A stretch of 64,000 bases of DNA. Source: Cellulomonas sp. Root930. Its GTDB lineage: Bacteria; Actinomycetota; Actinomycetes; Actinomycetales; Cellulomonadaceae. The position numbers and the translations under genes were made by a program. The stretch lies in contig LMJI01000002.1 in assembly GCA_001429255.1 (NCBI GenBank), positions 170,808 to 234,807 on the forward strand. Reading direction: 5' to 3'. Of the stretch, positions 25,959 through 33,839 are shown piece by piece; the first letter of the stretch is position 1; every line of letters starts with the position of its first letter. The notes beneath the pieces were generated by a model. That model saw only the letters and a program-made list of their open reading frames with translations. It did no database searches and was not told the origin of the DNA.

Positions 25959-26855
25959 CTACTCCTGGGTGATGAGCACCTGCATCTCACCGATGCGCAC
26001 GCTCGCCGTGGACTGCCGCGTGACCGTCAGTGCGCCCGAGGCGCCACCGCCGGTCCACGTCACGTCCCACGTCGTCGTCGCAGTCACCGGAAACGCCTCA
26101 TTGGCCTGCCCGGCGGAGGACTGCTCGTAGATGTGCTGGCACGTCGGCGACGTGACACCACCGGTGTAGTACGGCGTGCCCGGGTTCTTGCACGTCTCGG
26201 TGCGTCCATCGCCCATGTCCCAGACGATCTGGCGAGCTTGCGCAGTGGCCGTGACCGACAGCCCCGGGACCGCGGCGGTTGCCGAGTTCGGGCCCCACGT
26301 CGTCGGGCCGACCTCGGTCCACAACCACACCGGGAGTCCGACTAAGCCGTGCTCGTCACCCTCGATCGTCATACGGATCGCGGGACCAGTGAGCGCCAAT
26401 TGCGCCAGAGCTTGCTGCGCCAACTGCGCGGGCGTCATGCCCGTCCCGCCGTAGCCGGGAGGGTCCGCGGGGGCCCAGACCCAGCCATCGACACCGTTGG
26501 GATGCGTTGCTGCGCACGAGACCGAGTAGACCGCCCCAGCGGGATAGTGACCTTGCCAGATCGAGTCGGTGGCCGGTGGAGGAGGCTCGACTCTCCGCCA
26601 GTAACAGTCGTCGCCATCGTTGAACCAGCCGAAGTGGTCGCTCGAGCACGGGACGCTCACTCCGGTCGAGGACACGACACACGTGCGAGGTCCGGCTCCG
26701 ACGTCGCCGGGTTGGCCAGACTGACCAGGGTTGCCAGGCTGCTCGACTTCAATCAGGCAGAACTGCTTCCCGGGGTCGCACGTCACGCCGCCCGCGGTTG
26801 CGATGCCCGTGAGAAGGCCGCTCGCAGCGAGCGCCACCAGAACGGCGGTCAGCAT
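25959..26855 (-). CDS. Secreted protein, probably surface-exposed, 298 aa
   Basis: ATG 26853-26855 begins MLTAVLVALAASGLLTGIAT, a signal peptide probably cleaved near residue 22. Eight or more Cys follow, with Gly/Pro-rich (PGNPGQSGQPGD) and Trp-rich stretches. A C-terminal domain has VVWDMGDG-like IVWDMGDGRTETCKNPGTPY and CQHIYEQS, reminiscent of a PKD fold (WDFGDG and H.Y). It overlaps the lipoprotein gene by 7 bases. A pilus tip or surface role is possible but inferred from position only. Confidence 0.65.
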   Translation of the reverse strand: MLTAVLVALAASGLLTGIATAGGVTCDPGKQFCLIEVEQPGNPGQSGQPGDVGAGPRTCVVSSTGVSVPCSSDHFGWFNDGDDCYWRRVEPPPPATDSIWQGHYPAGAVYSVSCAATHPNGVDGWVWAPADPPGYGGTGMTPAQLAQQALAQLALTGPAIRMTIEGDEHGLVGLPVWLWTEVGPTTWGPNSATAAVPGLSVTATAQARQIVWDMGDGRTETCKNPGTPYYTGGVTSPTCQHIYEQSSAGQANEAFPVTATTTWDVTWTGGGASGALTVTRQSTASVRIGEMQVLITQE

Positions 26856-27442
26856 GGCGTGTTCCGGTCGACAACGGACGTGCGGATCGTCCATCGCCCG
26901 TCGTAGAAGTACGCCGACGAGTTCGTGAGCACTCTGGGGTTCTGGCTCGGCGCGAGGGCCGACTCGCCAGTGGCGGTGAATATCGGAGTCCACGTCGAGA
27001 CATCGACGCAGTCCACAATCGCTGCCGTCCCTGCTTCGCCCGGAACGACGTCGGAGACGCGCGGATCGAGGATCGGGGTCCCAGTGACTGCGATTCCGTC
27101 CTGTCGAAACTGCAGAACCGATGTCTGCACGTCAGTGAGCGCGGTATCGACTGCATAGGTCAGGAGCTCAGGCCCTGGGTCTCGCATCGGGTCAGCCCAA
27201 GCGGCAACCTTCGCCGCCCAGTAGCCCTGGTACGCCTCGAGGATCGCGGCCTCGGCTTCCGCAACCGTCGGGTCCACCGATGGTGTCGGGCTGGGCGTGG
27301 GAGTCGGAGCGGGCGTCGAGACCACCGGTGTGGGCGAGGGGGTGGGCTCGGGATCGGGATCCGTGCACGCGCCGAGTAGAGCCGCGACGACGATCAGCGC
27401 TGTGGCGGTCGCGGCCCCCTTGGTGATCTGTCGATTCGTCAT
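26849..27442 (-). CDS. Putative lipoprotein, 197 aa
   Basis: ATG 27440-27442 begins MTNRQITKGAATATALIVVA with the lipobox LLGAC near residue 25. A Pro/Thr/Ser-rich linker (about 30-58) then leads to an alpha/beta domain with AILEAYQGYWAAKVAAWADP, QDGIAVTGTPI and VVDRNTPC. Similar small lipoproteins sit at the head of Tad/T4SS clusters in actinobacteria. The family is otherwise unknown. Confidence 0.7.
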   Translation of the reverse strand: MTNRQITKGAATATALIVVAALLGACTDPDPEPTPSPTPVVSTPAPTPTPSPTPSVDPTVAEAEAAILEAYQGYWAAKVAAWADPMRDPGPELLTYAVDTALTDVQTSVLQFRQDGIAVTGTPILDPRVSDVVPGEAGTAAIVDCVDVSTWTPIFTATGESALAPSQNPRVLTNSSAYFYDGRWTIRTSVVDRNTPC

Positions 27443-27646
27443 CGGCAAACACCCGCCCCTGTACGGCACCCGCTCGCACGGATGCCGTTCGACGACAGCG
27501 TCGGAGCGCCCATTCCATACCCAAACGGGTGAAGTGCGCGAGTCGGAACGGTCAGTCGACCCGTGACTGGTTGCGTCTCCATGCCGATAGGTGTGCCACA
27601 GATTGCGCAACACGCGAGCCGCGCGCCCGGAATCTGTGGATGGAGC

Positions 27647-28516
27647 TCAGCTCGCACGGCGCTGTGGACATGCGTCGACCAGTGCTTCCTCGGCGCGACG
27701 CGCTGCCAGGACTGGGGATCGGTCGGAGTGTCGTCGGGTTGCCATCAGAGCCGTGCGGACGACGGGGGACTCGACCACGGCCGGCCCTTCGGCGACGATC
27801 CGCGCCAGGACGCCGGGCCAGTCGCTCGTACCTCGCAAGGCGATCACGAGGCGACGGGCCTGCCAGGCCGGGATGCCCAGCATGGTCGCCATGGCTCGCC
27901 ACCCGGGGAACTGGGTCCGCTCGTCGACACGGGTCGTCGGCGCATCCAGCACGGTCGCGAGGATCGACCTCGCCTGCTGCTCGCTCCACCCGACGAGCAC
28001 GAGGGCGCGACATGCCGCATCGGTCAGCGCCGTGGCCTCTACCGGCTCGGGTGGTGGTTCAGGGTCGTCGGTGGCTGGTTCCCAGCCGGCCTCGAGCAGA
28101 AGGTCGAGGCTCACGGCTGGGGCGACTGCGCCGTCGCGGGATGCGACCTCGAGCTTCCAGGCGCGGCGGTCGTTCGTCGCGAACCGCGCGGCGACGATCT
28201 CGCCGAGCAACTGCCGCCGTGCGACCTGCCCGAGGATGCCCCACGGCGAGGTGGCGCGCCGCAGCGCCGGCTTGGTGAGCTCGACCCACAGCGCCTGCCA
28301 CGCCGTTGCTTCGGCCTGCGATGCGGCGGCGCCTCGCAGGCCGACGCTGATCGCCAAGGGCCGGACGACTCGCTCGCGCAGGTAGTTCAACAGGGTTGTC
28401 CCGGTGGGGCCGTCCCAGCCCTCGTCGTCGATCGCGTCAAGCATCTGCAGCAACGATGCGCGGTCCCGAACGACTGCGCCGTCGTGCTCAGGTGGGGGAT
28501 GCGGTGTCGTCGTCAT
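27647..28516 (-). CDS. Sigma-factor-like regulatory protein
   Basis: ATG 28514-28516 follows GGAGGCGAGC on the minus strand, so the start is good. The 289-residue protein has a segment AEATAWQALWVELTKPALRR then SPWGILGQVARRQLLGEIVA (about 70-115), similar in shape to sigma-70 region 2. A C-terminal helix-turn-helix-like FPGWRAMATMLGIPAWQARR (about 220-240) would occupy the place of region 4. The likeness is weak. It could instead be an unrelated DNA-binding protein. It is the first gene of the 20-kb minus-strand run and has repeated operator-like sites upstream. Confidence 0.45.
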   Translation of the reverse strand: MTTTPHPPPEHDGAVVRDRASLLQMLDAIDDEGWDGPTGTTLLNYLRERVVRPLAISVGLRGAAASQAEATAWQALWVELTKPALRRATSPWGILGQVARRQLLGEIVAARFATNDRRAWKLEVASRDGAVAPAVSLDLLLEAGWEPATDDPEPPPEPVEATALTDAACRALVLVGWSEQQARSILATVLDAPTTRVDERTQFPGWRAMATMLGIPAWQARRLVIALRGTSDWPGVLARIVAEGPAVVESPVVRTALMATRRHSDRSPVLAARRAEEALVDACPQRRAS

Positions 28517-28563
28517 GCTCGCCTCCGGTGTCGTGGGTGAACGGCACCGAGGCTTCTCAGGGG

Positions 28564-28582
28564 CGATAGACAGATCGATCAC
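28564..28582 (+). promoter_or_regulatory. 19-bp operator-like site, copy 1
   Basis: CGATAGACAGATCGATCAC. It matches the reverse complement of 29036-29054 at 18 of 19 positions. Partial copies of GATCGATCAC lie at 28630-28639 and 28653-28661, and GTCTATCG at 28614-28621. It is 48 bases upstream of the sigma-like gene start. Confidence 0.6.
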
Positions 28583-28716
28583 GGTGTTCGCGATCGTGCG
28601 ATGTGATCCGTTCGTCTATCGATGACGCCGATCGATCACACGACGCAGCCGCGTCGATCACATGCCAACTGACCTGCGACGTCACCGTGCGCCCGCGGTC
28701 GGGCGTGCGACTTCAG

Positions 28717-28968
28717 CTACTTCCGCGTCACCGCGGAGGCCCAGACCCAGACGAACCCCTCGCGGCCGCCGGCATCGAGGTAGCGCACGTTGACCGCGCG
28801 GCTCGTCCACCCGACCGCTAGACCATCGACCTCGAGGTCTCGCCCCTTGCCGTCGACGATCCACGCACGGACGGGCAGGGCGCGATCGGGTCGGACGACT
28901 GCCGTGGCATGCACAGAGGCAGGCACGTCTCGAGCGGCATCGCGGAGCGGCACACGCTCAATCGGCAC
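28717..28968 (-). CDS. Hypothetical protein, 83 aa
   Basis: GTG 28966-28968 is preceded by GAGGGT on the minus strand. The 83-residue product is beta-rich: ALPVRAWIVDGKGRDLEVDG, AVGWTSRAVNVRYLD and a basic C-terminus WASAVTRK. It is not recognised; the strand pattern with conserved Trp could be a small barrel. It lies between the two inverted 19-bp operator-like sites. Confidence 0.5.
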   Translation of the reverse strand: MPIERVPLRDAARDVPASVHATAVVRPDRALPVRAWIVDGKGRDLEVDGLAVGWTSRAVNVRYLDAGGREGFVWVWASAVTRK

Positions 28969-29035
28969 AGCACGGACCCTCGGCCGTACACATGTTCGAA
29001 GGCTACATCGGCTGCCGCTGGCCCCGGTTCCGCGA

Positions 29036-29054
29036 GTGATCGATCGGTCTATCG
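29036..29054 (-). promoter_or_regulatory. 19-bp operator-like site, copy 2 (inverted)
   Basis: GTGATCGATCGGTCTATCG on the + strand, the reverse complement of copy 1 with one mismatch. It is 85 bases upstream of the excisionase-like gene start, so one factor may control both directions. Confidence 0.6.
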
Positions 29055-29138
29055 CCTCGGTAGATCCTGACTCGTGCCATCTGCGACTTGCAGCTGTCGG
29101 CGGGCGACAGCGTCGCGATGAGGGAGCGGGGGAGCGGC

Positions 29139-29444
29139 ATGTCCGTCAACTACACGACCGTGACGCCCGAGGAAGTCGCGAAGACGCTCGGAGCATCGCC
29201 TTGGTGGGTCCGCGAGCAGGTGCGGCGGGGCCGAGTGCCCCATCTCCGATTTGGTCGCGGCCGGATCCGGTTCCTGCCCGAGCACGTTGACGTCCTCGTG
29301 CAGCTGGTGACGGTTCAGAGCCAGGTGCCTGAGTCGCCCTCTGTTCCGGGCCCAAACCTGAGCGCTCTGGGTGCGACCGTAAAGTCGATCAGGGCGCATC
29401 AGCACCGACCGCACATCGAAGGGGAAGCTGCTCCACATCGCTGA
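29139..29444 (+). CDS. Excisionase/MerR-type helix-turn-helix protein, 101 aa
   Basis: ATG 29139 follows GGGGGAGCGG at ribosome-binding distance. Residues 5-55 form a winged HTH of the excisionase/AlpA type: TVTPEEVAKTLGASPWWVRE, then QVRRGRVPHLRFGRGRIRFL with PEHVDVLV. The tail is Pro-rich and basic. Such proteins act as excision factors or local repressors. No integrase is present in the window, so a regulatory role at the neighbouring operators is as likely as excision. Confidence 0.7.
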   Translation: MSVNYTTVTPEEVAKTLGASPWWVREQVRRGRVPHLRFGRGRIRFLPEHVDVLVQLVTVQSQVPESPSVPGPNLSALGATVKSIRAHQHRPHIEGEAAPHR

Positions 29445-29782
29445 CTCTCGAGAGCACGACTGCCGACACTCCACCGATCGGTGCCCCGGACGGCTGCCTG
29501 CACGAGCGAGCTTGCGCGTAAGTGCGATCGTTCCGCCAGATTGCGGGGCTGGCGCGCGGCCTCGTAGATGGCGCCGATGACCGACTCGTCGACAGTCGCC
29601 TCAGGCAGGGCGCGACGCGCGCGCCTTCGGTACTCCGCAGCTCAGGATGCGCGCCCTTCTGGCGCCCCGTGCTCTCGATCGCTGCTGCCCGCCAGTGGCG
29701 TCGGGGTGATTTCTGTGCGCGGTCTTTGCATTCCGATCAACCCGACTCGTCATCCACCCGATGCTGCGTCGGGAGGCAAGAT
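29445..29782. other. Intergenic stretch without a supported gene
   Basis: A + strand frame runs through here into the 340-aa gene, but its composition is Arg/Ser-rich and there is no ribosome-binding site before 29783. I see no repeat or clear promoter. Confidence 0.4.
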
Positions 29783-30805
29783 ATGCGCGAGGACGAGTCG
29801 GCAAATGACCGCACGACGGCACGGCCAGCGACGGGGGCCCTTCGAGTGGACGTCGAGGCGCTTCACCGCGCCATAAGCAAGGGCGAGGCCGCGCTTCGGG
29901 TCGACGCGCTGCCGGGAGTTCGTGCTGAGGAACTCCGGGCCGCGCTCCCCCGACTCCGGCGGAGGCTCCTCAATGCCGCGAAGGTTGACCAGAGCCACTG
30001 GAATCGACCTGCTAAGCCGACTCGCGCGCTCAACGGCTCGCCAGTCCTTTATGCAACCAGCGTCGACCTCGCCATCGTCGCGCTCCTGTCGGCGACTGAG
30101 ATCACGTGGCAGTTCTCCAGGTCTGAGCAGGGCCGCATGTTCACGCACGTGGCACCTGGGCCTGGGAGCGAGCAGCCGGAACGGCTGTACGTCGATGGCT
30201 CCTCCTCCGTCATCGACGCAGCATCAGCTCTGATCGTCAGCCACCGGGGCAACGCTGGTGGTCGCGTGCTTGTGGACCGGCGCGCGATCTACTGCGCGCA
30301 TTGCGACGCACCGCTCGTCTGGGTAAACACTCCCCGCACCGGACCCCTCGCCCAAGACTCGTGCCCTTCTCGCACGGAGCGAGGCACTTTCGCCCTCCCT
30401 GGGGCGCCATCGTCGGCTGAGGTGCGGCGTGCGGATGCTCGAGCCCGAGATGCCGCGCGCTGGCACAGTCGAGCCAAAGAGATTCAGCGAGCTGCGGACC
30501 GCGAGGCGAACAAGGCTGTGCGCAGGGCGTTGCTCGCCGAGGCCCGGGCGGCGGAGGTAGCAGCAGGGCGCCCCGACGACAAGGATGCGCGGCGTGCAGC
30601 CGCGCAGGCCACGTCGACGACCGCGCGCGTCCGCCTAGCGGTCGCACGGGCAGCGGGCCGCGACCGCGTCGTGCGCGCCGAGGCAGTGACGCCCGGGGCT
30701 GACTCTTTGGCGGTACGCCGCGATGGCCTTGTCCTCCCACCTCGCGGGACGGAACCCGGCGAAGGCGACCGGGCTCTGCCACGTCCCGTAGCTCGACGCT
30801 ACTGA
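29783..30805 (+). CDS. Hypothetical protein, 340 aa, with Cys cluster and basic coiled coil
   Basis: ATG 29783 follows GGGAGGCAAG, so the start is good. I do not recognise the family. The N-terminal third is helical (LHRAISKGEAALRVDALPGV). Residues about 170-200 hold a possible zinc site (AIYCAHCDAPLVW and a later Cys). The C-terminal half is a long charged Ala/Arg helix (AREADARARD-like ADREANKAVRRALLAEARAA) likely to form a coiled coil, with a basic disordered tail. Nucleic-acid binding is plausible. It ends at a hairpin facing the Mrr gene. Confidence 0.55.
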   Translation: MREDESANDRTTARPATGALRVDVEALHRAISKGEAALRVDALPGVRAEELRAALPRLRRRLLNAAKVDQSHWNRPAKPTRALNGSPVLYATSVDLAIVALLSATEITWQFSRSEQGRMFTHVAPGPGSEQPERLYVDGSSSVIDAASALIVSHRGNAGGRVLVDRRAIYCAHCDAPLVWVNTPRTGPLAQDSCPSRTERGTFALPGAPSSAEVRRADARARDAARWHSRAKEIQRAADREANKAVRRALLAEARAAEVAAGRPDDKDARRAAAQATSTTARVRLAVARAAGRDRVVRAEAVTPGADSLAVRRDGLVLPPRGTEPGEGDRALPRPVARRY

Positions 30806-30852
30806 CGCACCCGACCGCTCATGTAGGGCGAGTCTTTGTTGCGTGGGATACC

Positions 30853-30898
30853 GGTCGGGCGTCACGCTGGCCATGCCCTGGCAACGCGACGCCCGACC
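30853..30898. terminator. Hairpin between convergent genes
   Basis: GGTCGGGCGTC (30853-30863) pairs perfectly with GACGCCCGACC (30888-30898), an 11-bp GC-rich stem. It lies between a + strand stop at 30805 and a - strand stop at 30986. There is no T-run, so it is a candidate bidirectional terminator only. Confidence 0.45.
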
Positions 30899-30985
30899 CA
30901 CCTGCGAGGCAACACCACGACGCACGCCTCGGAGGAGCGCCGCGAGAAAAGCATCCAGCGGTGGCCGGCCACAATCTGGTGCTGG

Positions 30986-31867
30986 TCAAATGGTGGCGAA
31001 GAACTCCGAGTGCACCGTCACGTCGTACACCTTGCGCTCGACCGACTCGACGCCGATCCCGTGCTCGCGTAGCAGCTCCGCGAGCGCGTCCCCATCGATC
31101 AGGTCGATCGGAGAGACCCCGGCCCTCGCCGCCTCGGCCTTCGCAGCTGGCGTGAACGTGCTGGTCGTGATGATCAGCCCCCGGTCAGCCCTGCCCGACA
31201 CAGCGCCCCGGAAGTTGCGCACGTCCCCAGCCCCCACCGGGTTCTTGTACCTCTTGCACTGGAAGTACACCGGGAACGAGACCAGCGAAAGCCGGTACAC
31301 GCCTGAGCCGTCGATGCCCTGGTCGCCCGTGCCGCCGGTGACGACGACCTTTTCGAAGCCCGCCTCGCGCAGCAGCCGCTTCGACAACCGCTCGAACGCC
31401 GACGGGTCCATCTCCTTCAAGACCTCCAGGAGTTGAGCCTTCCAGTCCTGTTCCTCCTGCTCGATCGCGTCATCAAGGTCGTCCTCGGTCTCCGCGATGA
31501 CGCCAGCCGACGCATCGGCGTTCGACTTCTTCTTGCGCAGCGCGGCCTGGTCCTTGGCGCGCTTGCGCTTCAACTCCTCCACCTGGTCCTCGGTCGCGAC
31601 ACGGCCCAGTTCGGTGAGCACCCACACGCTGCGGCTGGTGTTGACGGCCAGCCCGATGTTCTTGGCGAGCGTGCGCGCCCAGGCCAGCCGGTACGCAACC
31701 TCAGTGCGGGTGTCGCCCGAGTGGGGCACGGCCTGCTGCTCCTCGGTGAGCCCACGCATCGCCACAACGGCGTCGTTGATCTCCTCAACTGTTCCCGAGC
31801 CGCCCAGGTCCCGCAGTGCGAGGACCGTGGTCCAGGTGAAGGAGAGAGCGGGCGGGATGGTCGTCAC
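30986..31867 (-). CDS. mrr: Mrr-type restriction endonuclease
   Basis: GTG 31865-31867 starts a 293-residue protein. The N-terminal 90 residues form the Mrr winged-helix domain (ALRDLGGSGTVEEINDAVV, WARTLAKNIGLAV, WVLTELGR). A charged linker follows (about 95-140), then the nuclease domain (about 148-290): FERLSKRLLREAGFEKVVVT, Asp in GDQGIDG (181-187), QCKRY (203-207) and VRNFRGAVSGRADRGLIITT. D and Q-x-K form the PD-(D/E)XK site. Mrr enzymes cut methylated DNA, so this could conflict with the nearby m5C methyltransferase unless its specificity differs. Confidence 0.88.
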   Translation of the reverse strand: MTTIPPALSFTWTTVLALRDLGGSGTVEEINDAVVAMRGLTEEQQAVPHSGDTRTEVAYRLAWARTLAKNIGLAVNTSRSVWVLTELGRVATEDQVEELKRKRAKDQAALRKKKSNADASAGVIAETEDDLDDAIEQEEQDWKAQLLEVLKEMDPSAFERLSKRLLREAGFEKVVVTGGTGDQGIDGSGVYRLSLVSFPVYFQCKRYKNPVGAGDVRNFRGAVSGRADRGLIITTSTFTPAAKAEAARAGVSPIDLIDGDALAELLREHGIGVESVERKVYDVTVHSEFFATI

Positions 31868-32070
31868 GGGCAGAGCTTAGGCCGCGTCTACATTCGACTG
31901 TGGCTTCGCCGACTGATGAAGTGCTTAGCGATGTGGTCGCGTGAAAGGCCTGCAGAAAGTGCCGCCTGGAGGCCGGCCAGGTTCCGTCCCCCTCCGCCAC
32001 CAGGCGTGACGATCGATTTCCGCCACTCACACAGAAGGTCCGCCAGCTACCGACTCGGCAAGGTGGTCGG

Positions 32071-32102
32071 ATCGCCGGATCGCCGGATCGCCGGATCGCC
32101 GG
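32071..32102. repeat. 8-bp tandem repeat (ATCGCCGG)x4
   Basis: Four exact units run from 32071 to 32102, with degenerate units on both sides (GTGGTCGG before, GTCAGCGG after). They lie in the gap between Mrr and the decayed gene fragment, so copy number could vary by slippage. Confidence 0.85.
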
Positions 32103-32157
32103 GTCAGCGGTGAAGGCGCTTCGCGTCAGCCGGGTCGCGGCGCCGGAGCAGCGTCAG

Positions 32158-32440
32158 TCACCCCTCTGCGGCGGCCGACATCTGCACGATGAGCTTCGCG
32201 AGGTGCTGTAGTTCGACATCGATAGCAATCAGCGTTCGAGAACGGCAACCACACGGGCTCCTCCTTCTCATCCGTTCGGACGCGGCTGTCGCCGAGCACG
32301 TCGAAGAGTGCTTCACCGATCTCGACGCTGAGGTCATCCTTCGTGTCGAATGCGTTGAGCCTGCCATTCGTTCGGTATTTGCAGAGGTCCTCAGCGAAGG
32401 AGGCGGGCGCGACCGAGACGATAGCCGTCGGCGCGCGTCT
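32158..32440 (-). pseudogene. Decayed gene remnant (C-terminal fragment with frameshift)
   Basis: Read on the minus strand from 32440, one frame encodes protein-like sequence including EDLCKYRTNGRLNAFDTK, DDLSVEIGEALFDVLGDSR and EPVWLPF. Near 32235 the sensible frame switches by one base to TLIAIDVELQHLAKLIVQMS and ends at 32158. No start codon remains. It looks like the 3' end of a lost gene cut off by the vsr gene. The parent family is unknown; ATPases accompany Vsr in some defence loci, but nothing here proves that. Confidence 0.5.
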
Positions 32441-32458
32441 TCACGGCGGCACCTGGGC

Positions 32459-32866
32459 TCAGCTGGAGAGCGCGTCCCACAAGGCGGCTTCGATCGTGTC
32501 TGCGGCGTCCGACGCCGACTGGTGCTCCCACACCCGAACGACGCTCCACCCGGCGGTCCGAAGGTCCGCGTCGGTCTGCCTATCGCGGGCGACATTCCGC
32601 GCGAGCTTGTCTGCCCACCAGGCGGCGTTCGCCTTCGGACTCGTTGCATGCTCAGGACACGAGTGCCAGAAGCACCCATCCACGAAGACGGCCACCTTCG
32701 CCCGCGGGAACACGACGTCTGCTCTGCGCCTGCCGGGCAAGACTGCACGCTGGACGAAGTATCGGCGCCCGCGCCGATGAAGCTCCTTGCGAACCGCGAG
32801 CTCAGCAGCGGTGTCGCGATTGCGAACTCGGGCCATCCGAGCGCTAGTCGCAGCGTCCGTCCTCAT
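32459..32866 (-). CDS. vsr: Vsr-type (very short patch repair) endonuclease
   Basis: ATG 32864-32866 (MRTDAATSARMARVRNRDTA) was chosen because the longer frame from 33013 runs through the divergent NaeI-like gene. The 135-residue protein has the Vsr sequence: ELHRRGRRYFVQRAVLPGRR, ADVVFPRAKVAVFVDGCFWH, then WADKLARNVARDRQTDADLR and GWSVVRVWEH. The catalytic Asp and the zinc-site Cys/His (DGCFWHSCPEH) are present. Vsr nicks T:G mismatches that arise by deamination of m5C, so it belongs to the adjacent methyltransferase. Confidence 0.92.
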   Translation of the reverse strand: MRTDAATSARMARVRNRDTAAELAVRKELHRRGRRYFVQRAVLPGRRRADVVFPRAKVAVFVDGCFWHSCPEHATSPKANAAWWADKLARNVARDRQTDADLRTAGWSVVRVWEHQSASDAADTIEAALWDALSS

Positions 32867-32915
32867 GGCGTCTATCGTGCAGTGCTGCACCAGCAGGTCC
32901 GCTAGCGTCCGTGCC

Positions 32916-33839
32916 GTGACAGACTCCGCACCGAAGCCGCCGCTGCCTGCACCTGGCGACGTCTGCACGCCCGACCCGCGTCCTGGTCGGGTCCGGGAAG
33001 CGCACGACCTCACCGCCCCTGACCATGACGACGAACTCCAGCAGGTCTACGCCTGGCTGGCACTTTCGCCGGTCGAGCGCGCATTCACCCGTGCGGTTGA
33101 CGACGCCATCAGGTACGTCCTGGACGGATCCCGAACGGGGCGGTTCGACCTCATGAGCCCAGACGTCGACTCGGACGAGCGGGCTTCCGTGGGCACCAAG
33201 TTGCAATACCGGATCCTCAACGAGCTCAACCTGGTGAAGGAGCCGCCGCTCGACACGACCATCCTGGGGATCCCGGTCGAGCTGAAGGCAACCGTGCGAT
33301 CGAACTGGATGATCCCGACCGAGGGCCAGTGCGAGATCTGCCTACTCGTCCAGGTGGACCCCGCAGGCGCGCGCCACCGCGCGTTCCTCATGCGGACGCA
33401 CCGCGCGTGGCTTCGTGATGGCGCCAACAAGGATGGGAAGCGAGGGGTCGTCAGTGCGGCGCTCGCACAATATGCCCTGCCCATTCTCGATTGGACGCCA
33501 CTTCCGCCAGAACCTCTCAAGCGGCTGACCCAGCCCCAGCTCGACGTCGTCTTCGCTCCCCGTGCTGGTCAGACAGAACGCCTCACCGCACTGTTCGGGT
33601 ATCTGCCCAACGTCATCATGCCGCGGTCTTCGATCGAGACCGTGTGCGCCGGCAACCGGGATCCGATGCGTCGCGCGCGTCAGGCCAAGCCCCTCGTCGC
33701 CGGGCAGCACGGCCTGACGCTCCTGTGCGGAACCTGGCGCGAAGATCTCGAGCTCGCAACGTCGCGCGGTTTCGACATCTCCGGCGACGCATGGGTGGCG
33801 CTTACGCCGGAGGCACTCGTCCGTCCAGAAACGGCCTAA
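32916..33839 (+). CDS. NaeI-family type II restriction endonuclease
   Basis: GTG 32916, 49 bases from the divergent vsr start, gives 307 residues; the frame from 32787 would overlap vsr. Similarity to NaeI is seen from memory over about 62-160: LDGSRTGRFDLMSPDVDSDE, GTKLQYRILNEL, a segment with PLDTTILGIPVELKATV, WMIPTEGQCEICLLV. Candidate active-site residues are D113, E122 and K124, with E replacing the NaeI Asp in DxK. The residue aligning with NaeI Leu-43, whose change to Lys gives a topoisomerase, is Val-68. NaeI cuts GCCGGC and needs two sites; this enzyme's target is unknown. Its end overlaps the methyltransferase gene by 38 bp. Confidence 0.82.
   Translation: MTDSAPKPPLPAPGDVCTPDPRPGRVREAHDLTAPDHDDELQQVYAWLALSPVERAFTRAVDDAIRYVLDGSRTGRFDLMSPDVDSDERASVGTKLQYRILNELNLVKEPPLDTTILGIPVELKATVRSNWMIPTEGQCEICLLVQVDPAGARHRAFLMRTHRAWLRDGANKDGKRGVVSAALAQYALPILDWTPLPPEPLKRLTQPQLDVVFAPRAGQTERLTALFGYLPNVIMPRSSIETVCAGNRDPMRRARQAKPLVAGQHGLTLLCGTWREDLELATSRGFDISGDAWVALTPEALVRPETA

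Noticed and set aside
32071..32102. Iterons of a replication origin
   Set aside because: Only four 8-bp units with no Rep gene or AT-rich region nearby.
32189..32905. 238-aa + strand frame opposite vsr
   Set aside because: It is the shadow of the vsr gene and the remnant on the minus strand.
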